Source: Clostridium sp. CAG:253 (GTDB taxonomy: Bacteria; Bacillota; Clostridia; Lachnospirales; Lachnospiraceae). From it: a stretch of 11,485 nt of DNA. The DNA is taken from positions 1,185 to 12,669 of the forward strand of contig FR887285.1 in the NCBI GenBank assembly GCA_000436755.1. The letters are read 5' to 3'. Both the position numbers and the translations under genes were made by a program. Positions 6,689 to 11,485 of the stretch are shown here, in pieces (position 1 is the first letter of the stretch; every line of letters begins with the position of its first letter). The notes beneath the pieces are model-generated. The model saw only the letters and a list, made by a program, of their open reading frames with translations, did no database searches and was not told the origin of the DNA.

Positions 6689-7255
6689 TTATTTTTTTAT
6701 ATTCAAATATTTTTGCAAATTTCTAAAAACCCTGTTTATACTAAAACTTCTACTCCCACTGCTTTCCCTATGCTTTTCCATAAATTTTTTTCGTTCTGTG
6801 TCCTGCTTTTTTTTCATTTCCGACTGTTTTTTTTCATACGCCGATTTTTTTGCCGTCAAAACTTTTCTCGCAGTTTCACTTCCAATTTTTTCACCTATAT
6901 CCTGCTGCACTTCCTCTAAGACTGTTCCCGGCATGCTCTGTGAATCTGAGTTATATGTTAAGTTCGCAGTAACCAATAGTGCAAACGACATACACATTCC
7001 AAGTGCAACCCTTGTGCAATATCTGTAATACTCTCTGCGTCTTCGCTGTTTTGTCGGTATTTTCTCTGCTTTTTCCAAAATTTCCACCGAAACACCATGA
7101 GGTAACCCTATCATTTCCGTTTGAGGTAATCCTGACGCAAATCTTCCGGCACAATATTCACATTTTGCAATATGCGTAAGCATATCTGTTTCTTCGGGCT
7201 GTCTCAGCATATGCGCATAATATTTTTTTATCTGCTCGTCAGTTATATGTGCCAT
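6689..7255 (-). CDS. membrane-anchored zinc-finger anti-sigma factor
   Basis: A 188-residue protein that should bind and hold the sigma factor encoded just before it. The N-terminal cytoplasmic part has the zinc-binding H-x3-C-x2-C motif (His28, Cys32, Cys35; THIAKCEYC) of ZAS-type anti-sigma domains. A basic RRRRE stretch (71-75) precedes one transmembrane helix (about 82-99). The outer part is unusual: a charged Lys/Glu/Gln-rich helix (about 130-165) that looks like a coiled coil, then a Ser/Arg stretch and a basic end. Its start overlaps the last 17 bases of the sigma gene, which couples the two. Release would be expected by proteolysis or conformational change in response to an envelope signal; no protease gene is nearby. 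Confidence 0.85.
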   Translation of the reverse strand: MAHITDEQIKKYYAHMLRQPEETDMLTHIAKCEYCAGRFASGLPQTEMIGLPHGVSVEILEKAEKIPTKQRRRREYYRYCTRVALGMCMSFALLVTANLTYNSDSQSMPGTVLEEVQQDIGEKIGSETARKVLTAKKSAYEKKQSEMKKKQDTERKKFMEKHRESSGSRSFSINRVFRNLQKYLNIKK

Positions 7256-7769
7256 AACGTCCTCCTTTCAATTTTTTTTGAAGCATTTTCTTTGCCCTTG
7301 AAATTTGTGTCTGAATTGTTTTCAACTTAATTCCACGTCTCTCGGCAATCTCTCTTGCCGTCTTATCACAACAATAAAATTCATAAGCAACTTCATTATA
7401 TGGCGGCTTTAAATCTCGGCAGGCATTGATAAGTTCCTGATTTATCTCTTCTTCCAAAAAAGCTTCCTCAACAGATGAAACTGTCCCGACATTACTTTCC
7501 AGTATGTCATCTTCAGCCGGCATCTCTTTTCTTCTTTTGGATTTAAGAATATCAAGACATTTATTCGTTGCAATTTTCGTTAAAAAAGCCTTTTCATTCT
7601 GACCATCAAATCGGTCAAGCACCCTGTAATATGTAAGAAATGTTTCCTGAGTCATATCCTGAGCATCAAAATAATCTCCCAACATACGATAACATATTGA
7701 AAAAATAAGTTTTTCGTATTGCTCCATAGCCTTTTCCAATTGCATCATATGTATGGTATTGTCCGCCAA
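7239..7769 (-). CDS. ECF-type RNA polymerase sigma factor, TTG start
   Basis: A 176-residue sigma-70 family protein with only regions 2 and 4, as in ECF factors. Region 2 spans about 14-81, with DYFDAQDMTQETFL (32-45) for core and -10 contact and CLDILKSKRR (71-80). An acidic linker (82-108) leads to region 4 (112-168) with a helix-turn-helix, AREIAERRGIKLKTIQTQIS. The start is TTG 7769-7767: GGGAGGTGA (7784-7776) lies ahead at proper spacing, the frame has no earlier ATG with a ribosome site, and the first in-frame ATG (7748) would drop seven residues. It heads an operon with its anti-sigma factor, two membrane proteins and truA. Target promoters cannot be read from this window. Confidence 0.92.
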   Translation of the reverse strand: MADNTIHMMQLEKAMEQYEKLIFSICYRMLGDYFDAQDMTQETFLTYYRVLDRFDGQNEKAFLTKIATNKCLDILKSKRRKEMPAEDDILESNVGTVSSVEEAFLEEEINQELINACRDLKPPYNEVAYEFYCCDKTAREIAERRGIKLKTIQTQISRAKKMLQKKLKGGRYGTYN

Positions 7770-7797
7770 GCTTCATCACCTCCCATTTTCCCTTTTC

Positions 7798-7825
7798 ATT
7801 ATACTTAAACGAATGACTTTTACAA
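7798..7825 (-). promoter_or_regulatory. promoter of the ECF sigma operon
   Basis: A perfect -10 TATAAT (7803-7798) with a weaker -35 TTGTAA (7825-7820) at 16-base spacing on the minus strand. Transcription would start near 7791, leaving a leader of about 22 bases holding the GGGAGGTGA ribosome site. This is a housekeeping-type promoter; I see no clear ECF-type (AAC / CGT) autoregulatory site, although the region is short and such sites vary. Confidence 0.5.
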
Positions 7826-7864
7826 AAACCTTCAAAAATAAGTACAAAAAGTTTTATATAACAC

Positions 7865-7899
7865 AAAAAAATACAGACTATGCATGCATAACCTGTATT
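7865..7899 (-). terminator. intrinsic terminator after the AAA-ATPase relic
   Basis: On the minus strand AATACAG-GT-TATGCA is followed at once by TGCATA-GT-CTGTATT and then seven T (7871-7865). As RNA the whole 30-base segment folds into one stem, since the two GT steps pair as G-U wobbles; read from the plus strand they are A-C mismatches, so the structure works as RNA only in the minus direction. It separates the AAA-ATPase block from the sigma operon promoter. Confidence 0.85.
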
Positions 7900-7910
7900 C
7901 TTTACTCTAT

Positions 7911-8117
7911 TTACCTAAAAATATTATCTTTTTGTGCATCACCATCTATTGTTGCCATAAGTAACTCATCGCATCTTGATATTGCTTTTGATATTTCATC
8001 CCATTCTCCAACCTTTAAAGCCATCTGAAATACCTTTGCAACTTCATAATTTGGCACATATTCACTCTTTCTGTCTTTTCTAAAGCTGGCATTTCTCGGA
8101 TTAAAATATATCCCCAT
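7911..8117 (-). pseudogene. internally deleted relic of an AAA-ATPase-like / PD-(D/E)XK family gene
   Basis: A 68-codon open frame that starts like a member of the AAA-ATPase-like family (MGIYFNPRNASFRK..SEYV; relatives I know run MGIYLNPGN..F......YVDKTGLI) but then, instead of the Walker A region, continues PNYEVAKVFQMAL..EWDEISKAISRCDELL, which resembles the post-ATPase segment of the same family (IPNxEV...F). The corresponding segment in the neighbour is around residues 392-430. It stops at DNIFR and lacks the nuclease end. I read it as one gene that lost its ATPase core through a deletion joined near Tyr-Val, plus loss of the 3' half. GGAGT (8128-8124) lies 6 nt before the ATG, so a short product may still be made. 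It begins 37 bases after the intact gene. Confidence 0.6.
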
Positions 8118-8154
8118 TTTTTCACTCCATTTCACAAAATCTAATACTGTTCAC

Positions 8155-9861
8155 TTATACTCCCTCTATCAAAACTTCCTTACCTTTAAATGCAAAACCA
8201 TAATGTCTTATATTCTCCTTTTTTACACCTCTCCTTACAAGTTCGGCATCATAGTCTTTTTCTTTTATCTGTTGCAATGCAGACTCGGCTGTTTCCTTTA
8301 AGCCGGTTTCTTTTCTGGGATTTATAACTTTAAATTCTATAACTATTCCCGGGTATCGTATATCATCTTTATCCACAGGTTCAAGCATTATATCATACCG
8401 TCCATAACCACTCTCCCTGTTTGAATTTATAATATAGTTTTCTGTCTGATCTACCATAAGACCTAATACAAAACCATGGAAAAAATTTTCCGGTGCTTTT
8501 CTTTCTGATGTATGTTTTCCTGAATCAAATGAACTGAATATTTTTAATGCAACGTCATTCATATACTCATTCATCCCCTCTACATCCCCACATATAAGTG
8601 CTTTTACAAACTCATTTGTCTCTGTCTTTGCCGTACTGAACCATCTTAGTATCATATTTTCAAACATAATCCGTATTTCCAGATTTGTAAGTGTAAGTCT
8701 GTATTTGCGCGCTTTCCTACGACTTCCATCCAACGGGTCTGCTGATACTACTTTAAGATATCCACTTGCAAGCATAAGGCTCCACACTGCGTCCTCCGAA
8801 TAATCAAGTTCTGAAAATACTATCTGCTCGTCTATAGGTACCTCTATTGTCCCATCTTTAAGAAGTATTTCCATAAACATTTTTATATAAGAACTTCCCT
8901 TTTGTATAAGGCTGTTTATAAGCCCGTTGGAACTTGAATCTGCCCAATAGGTCTGTAAGCTCTTAAATTTTAAAAAATTTATTATAGACCATGGATTGTA
9001 AATATCTTTTTTATCTCCAAACGAAAAACCATCATACCAAGTCTTAACGTCCTCTTTTTCATTTGAAAGTCCCTGTTCGTCAAGTGCTTCAAACACTTCT
9101 TTTTCCGTAAACCCAAATGCTGTCTCATATTGATTTGATGTAGTGGTGATTACGACCAGGTTATTAAGGTCCGAAAAAATACTTTCTTTCGAGACACGAG
9201 TTATACCTGTCATTATCGCCCTTTCAAGGTATGGATTGGTCTTAAATGTAGAATTAAACATACTTCTTGTAACTGCTACAAGTTCTTCCCAATACCCGTT
9301 TATATATGACTCCTGCATAGGTGTATCATATTCATCAAGTAAAACTATTACCTTTTTCCCATAATATTTCTGCATAAAACAGCACATCTGGTTTATGGCG
9401 GTGCTCAATATGACATCAGACATATCCATATCCACACTTCTAAAAAACTTTTTTTCATTCTCTGTTAATATACCACTATCATACAAATACTCATTTTCAT
9501 TGTATAACTTTACTATCTGAAAACATATTTGTTCTCTGGCAGCTTCAAATTTTTTTGTCTTAATCTCCGCAAAACTTAAAAATATTACAGGATATGTTCC
9601 CTGCAATTCACGATATTTTTCATCTTTCCAAATATCAAGTCCTTCAAATAAATCCCCTCTGTCTTTATACTCGTTTGAAAAAAAACACTTTATCATATCC
9701 ATGTTTAATGTTTTTCCGAAACGACGTGGTCTTGTTATAAGCGTTACTATATCGTAATTATCCCACCACTCTTTTATAAATAAAGTTTTATCTATATAAA
9801 AATTATTTTTTTCCCGTATTGATTCAAAACTCTGATTCCCTATACTTATAACTTTTGCCAT
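8155..9861 (-). CDS. AAA-ATPase-like protein fused to a PD-(D/E)XK nuclease domain
   Basis: A 568-residue protein of the AAA-ATPase_like plus DUF1703 (PD-(D/E)XK) family. The N-terminus FYIDKTLFIKEWW leads to Walker A RPRRFGKT (44-51, Lys50), a Walker B-type VIVLLDEYDTPM (171-182, Asp176, Glu177) and TGITRVSKESIFSDLNNL (218-235), a conserved stretch probably with a sensor/arginine role. WYDGFSFG (275-282) and IYNPWSIINFL (287-297) are family marks. The C-terminal nuclease fold shows GYGRYDIML (Asp490), IVIEFK (Glu509, Lys511) and a later Q-x5-Y (531-537), so the catalytic set looks intact. AGGAG lies ahead of the ATG. These genes are often present in many copies in gut Clostridia and Bacteroidetes; their function is not established, with defence or selfish mobility both plausible. 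Confidence 0.9.
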   Translation of the reverse strand: MAKVISIGNQSFESIREKNNFYIDKTLFIKEWWDNYDIVTLITRPRRFGKTLNMDMIKCFFSNEYKDRGDLFEGLDIWKDEKYRELQGTYPVIFLSFAEIKTKKFEAAREQICFQIVKLYNENEYLYDSGILTENEKKFFRSVDMDMSDVILSTAINQMCCFMQKYYGKKVIVLLDEYDTPMQESYINGYWEELVAVTRSMFNSTFKTNPYLERAIMTGITRVSKESIFSDLNNLVVITTTSNQYETAFGFTEKEVFEALDEQGLSNEKEDVKTWYDGFSFGDKKDIYNPWSIINFLKFKSLQTYWADSSSNGLINSLIQKGSSYIKMFMEILLKDGTIEVPIDEQIVFSELDYSEDAVWSLMLASGYLKVVSADPLDGSRRKARKYRLTLTNLEIRIMFENMILRWFSTAKTETNEFVKALICGDVEGMNEYMNDVALKIFSSFDSGKHTSERKAPENFFHGFVLGLMVDQTENYIINSNRESGYGRYDIMLEPVDKDDIRYPGIVIEFKVINPRKETGLKETAESALQQIKEKDYDAELVRRGVKKENIRHYGFAFKGKEVLIEGV

Positions 9862-9896
9862 ATACTCTCTCCTACTCTTATTGAAAACAAATCCCC

Positions 9897-9913
9897 GTAA
9901 CTTAATAAGTTAC
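9897..9913. repeat. 17-base palindrome upstream of the AAA-ATPase gene
   Basis: GTAACTT and AAGTTAC are perfect 7-base arms around a 3-base centre, 36 bases before the AAA-ATPase start codon. Read on the plus strand the second arm is followed by A and seven T, which resembles a terminator, but no plus-strand gene precedes it. On the minus strand no T-run follows. An operator for the AAA-ATPase gene is an alternative reading. Confidence 0.35.
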
Positions 9914-10016
9914 ATTTTTTTAAGTCCACATGCAGTTACAATTCCTGTCATATTTGTTCCGACCATGGCACTGTTGTGGAATATATTTTTTGCATAATAT
10001 ACTGCCGCACCGCCAT

Positions 10017-10787
10017 TTACTTAAATGAATATGAAACTGACTCATTTCCTGCTAAATCTGAAACCACACAGTCTCCTTTAACTGTATATGATTTTACGAT
10101 TTTACCTTTCTTTGATATTTTCTTGCCATTCACCTCATCTATTCCTGATTTATCCGTAATTTTGCAAATAATCTTTTTTCCTTTCCTCGTAACTTTTATC
10201 TTGGGTGCCTTTGTATCTTTCCAAACTTTAAGAATGGATTTATGACCATCTTTATCTGTAATTGATAATATATGTTTACCCTCCGGAATTTTTAATTTAG
10301 ATGCTGTCTTAAATTCCATATTTAATTCACTCGCTGTCCTTTTACTAAAGTCGTTCCATAACACGATATCATTTGCTGCCGGTTTTCTTACTTTATCTAA
10401 TTTGTAAGATTTTTTGCCATCAAGCACTATCTTATCTACCGAGTCTGTGTTATCAAGAACCTCGTAACTTATACTCTTGCCAAATTTATTTATATTTCCT
10501 ATCATTACATATCCTGTAAGTGGTCTTTCCTTATCGGCACCTAAACCATAAACTGAATATGACACCGGATTATATCCTGAAGTTTCTGCATATTTTTCTC
10601 TAAATGATAATACTACTCCTGTCTTTTTGAAAAGTGCTGCATCGTTGACAAGATAATCCGTCTTTACTCCTGTTTTATAATACGGTTTCTTTACTTTAGC
10701 TGCATAACCTGCTTCCCCAAACAATGTACTTGTCATCAAACCTGCTACAACTGTCATAGTGATAATTTTTTCAATCTGTTTTCTCAT
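10017..10787 (-). CDS. secreted protein of unknown function with Ig-like C-terminal region
   Basis: A 256-residue exported protein. The ATG at 10787-10785 is chosen because AAGGAGGG (10803-10796) lies 8 nt ahead; the ATG at 10847 has no such site and would spoil the signal peptide. Residues 1-30 form a typical signal peptide: MRKQIEKI, a hydrophobic core (about 9-24), cleavage probably after GYA. The mature part is very basic, with many Lys. A middle beta-rich region (about 40-160) is unrecognised. From about 165 there is an Ig-like pattern, HILSITDKDGHKSILKVWKDTKAPKI..KITDKSGIDEVNG, and a final SDLAGNES that resembles bacterial Ig-like repeats of surface proteins. There is no LPXTG, lipobox or transmembrane anchor. 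Just beyond the stop, another frame stays open for 36 codons. Confidence 0.75.
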   Translation of the reverse strand: MRKQIEKIITMTVVAGLMTSTLFGEAGYAAKVKKPYYKTGVKTDYLVNDAALFKKTGVVLSFREKYAETSGYNPVSYSVYGLGADKERPLTGYVMIGNINKFGKSISYEVLDNTDSVDKIVLDGKKSYKLDKVRKPAANDIVLWNDFSKRTASELNMEFKTASKLKIPEGKHILSITDKDGHKSILKVWKDTKAPKIKVTRKGKKIICKITDKSGIDEVNGKKISKKGKIVKSYTVKGDCVVSDLAGNESVSYSFK

Positions 10788-10896
10788 AAGCGTCACCCTC
10801 CTTAAAAAATCAAACTTATTTTTGAACCTTTCTTTAAAGAATATCATTCACTTTAAGTCCGGTTAATCTTTATTTGTTATTACTGTTTCACTTATT

Positions 10897-10914
10897 AAGA
10901 CAGATATCTTTCTT
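10897..10914. repeat. 18-base near-palindrome upstream of the secreted-protein gene
   Basis: AAGACAGAT and ATCTTTCTT form a centred inverted repeat with one mismatch and no loop, about 110 bases before the secreted-protein ATG, in the 182-base gap after the TRIC-type gene. It is the most symmetric element there and could be an operator. I could not find a convincing -35/-10 pair in the gap, nor a terminator for the channel gene. Confidence 0.25.
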
Positions 10915-10969
10915 ACTTGTTGCAAAAAATTTAAAGTTGATCTAATTTTTTATATTTTCCATACGAAAA

Positions 10970-11485
10970 TCACTCTCCATATTTTATCTTAGGCAGATTC
11001 CATTCAAAGTGAACCGCAAGTACACGCACCGCCACGACAAGCACTGAACAACCGACTATTGCCGTATTCCTTCCTATATAATTATCAATAACCATATAAG
11101 CCCCTGCTCCTGCTGCCGATGCAACTGCATATATGTGTTTTTTAAATATATACGGTATCATCCCACTCATTATATCACGCAGAACCCCACCACCTACACC
11201 TGTTATTACACCGACAAATATAAGCAGAAATGTGTTTGTATTGTATTCACTGACTGTCTTTTTTGCCACATCTATTCCGATGACAGTAAATGCTCCAAGT
11301 CCTACCGCATCTGTAAGCATAAGAATATACTCATATAGTGCCACAAATCTTTCACTCGGATTTTTTGCATGCTCAGATGCATTCATTATCATAAATATAA
11401 ATACAAGACATGAAACTATTGCTGCAATACTTACATCCCTGGGATTTTTAAATGCTGCCGGCGGTGTATTGCCAAGCAAAACATC
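10970..11485 (-). CDS. TRIC/UPF0126-family (YicG-like) membrane channel protein, N-terminus outside the window
   Basis: The last 171 residues of a trimeric-intracellular-cation-channel type protein; relatives have slightly over 200. The visible part begins in DVLLGNTPPAAF, the end of the first of two homologous halves. The second half carries the family's glycine-rich kinked helix VITGVGGGVLRDI with IPYIFKKHIYAVAS after it. About six hydrophobic helices can be seen, including IAAIVSCLVFIFMIM, a helix with GLGAFTVIGI, and IVGCSVLVVAVRVLAV near the end. Bacterial members conduct potassium or other monovalent ions; which ion applies here cannot be read. It stops 182 bases before the secreted-protein start, with no convincing terminator between. 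Confidence 0.92.
   Translation of the reverse strand, partial: DVLLGNTPPAAFKNPRDVSIAAIVSCLVFIFMIMNASEHAKNPSERFVALYEYILMLTDAVGLGAFTVIGIDVAKKTVSEYNTNTFLLIFVGVITGVGGGVLRDIMSGMIPYIFKKHIYAVASAAGAGAYMVIDNYIGRNTAIVGCSVLVVAVRVLAVHFEWNLPKIKYGE

Noticed and set aside
6951..7179. Frames on both strands inside the anti-sigma gene
   Set aside because: Shadows of a gene with a clear H-x3-C-x2-C motif and a membrane helix.
7666..7866. Minus-strand frame of 66 codons overlapping the start of the sigma gene
   Set aside because: It runs in another frame over the sigma-factor promoter, ribosome site and N-terminus, and its start has no ribosome site.
9976..10245. Plus-strand open frame of 89 codons opposite the secreted-protein gene
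   Set aside because: No Shine-Dalgarno site, and the minus-strand frame has a clear signal peptide and ribosome site.
10955..10969. TTTTC/GAAAA repeat after the TRIC-type gene, considered as a terminator
   Set aside because: Only five AT-rich pairs and followed by an A-run, not a T-run, in the direction of transcription.
1..11485. Search for tRNA, rRNA, CRISPR repeats, insertion-sequence ends or phage genes
   Set aside because: No cloverleaf, regular spaced repeats, transposase motifs or terminal inverted repeats with target duplications could be seen by eye.

Overview
The window is AT-rich and every gene I can support lies on the minus strand, so it reads from high to low coordinates. Clostridia-type Shine-Dalgarno sites (GGAGG, AAGGAGG), the codon choice, an ECF sigma/anti-sigma pair with small membrane proteins, the AAA-ATPase-like/PD-(D/E)XK family and the DUF4160 module all point to a low-GC Firmicute, most likely a gut Clostridium of the Lachnospiraceae type. 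The genus cannot be named from this sequence alone.

Layout in the direction of transcription. (1) 11485-10970: 3' part of a TRIC/UPF0126-type membrane channel gene, cut by the window edge. (2) 10787-10017: a secreted protein of unknown function with a signal peptide and an Ig-like C-terminal region. (3) 9861-8155: an AAA-ATPase-like/PD-(D/E)XK nuclease fusion, followed by 8117-7911, which looks like an internally deleted relic of a second member of the same family; a strong intrinsic terminator (7899-7865) closes this block. (4) 7769-4984: an apparent operon with its own promoter, encoding an ECF sigma factor (TTG start), a zinc-finger anti-sigma factor, a four-helix TM2-like protein, a small LiaI/LiaF-like membrane protein and the housekeeping tRNA pseudouridine synthase TruA. 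(5) 4875-4335: a coupled pair of small genes, one of a hypothetical family and one DUF4160 protein with a TTG start. (6) 4287 to the left edge: a pantothenate/CoA cluster in the order panG-like ketopantoate reductase, panB, panC, panD, coaBC (3' end cut off).

The pantothenate cluster is nearly a whole pathway. PanB makes ketopantoate, the DUF2520/PanG-type reductase would make pantoate, PanD makes beta-alanine, PanC joins the two, and CoaBC carries phosphopantothenate on to 4'-phosphopantetheine. Pantothenate kinase is not in the window. A good promoter (4287-4259) precedes the cluster. The most striking detail is that the reductase gene has no ATG, GTG or TTG that would preserve its Rossmann glycine loop: a GGAGGT site sits 6 nt ahead of an ATA codon exactly where relatives begin, which implies AUA initiation or a start-codon mutation.

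Other points of interest are the relic next to the intact AAA/PD-(D/E)XK gene, hairpins in front of panG, panB and panC that could set relative expression, and the linkage of truA to a sigma/anti-sigma operon. I found no RNA genes, CRISPR arrays, insertion sequences or stretches above 300 bases without a gene.
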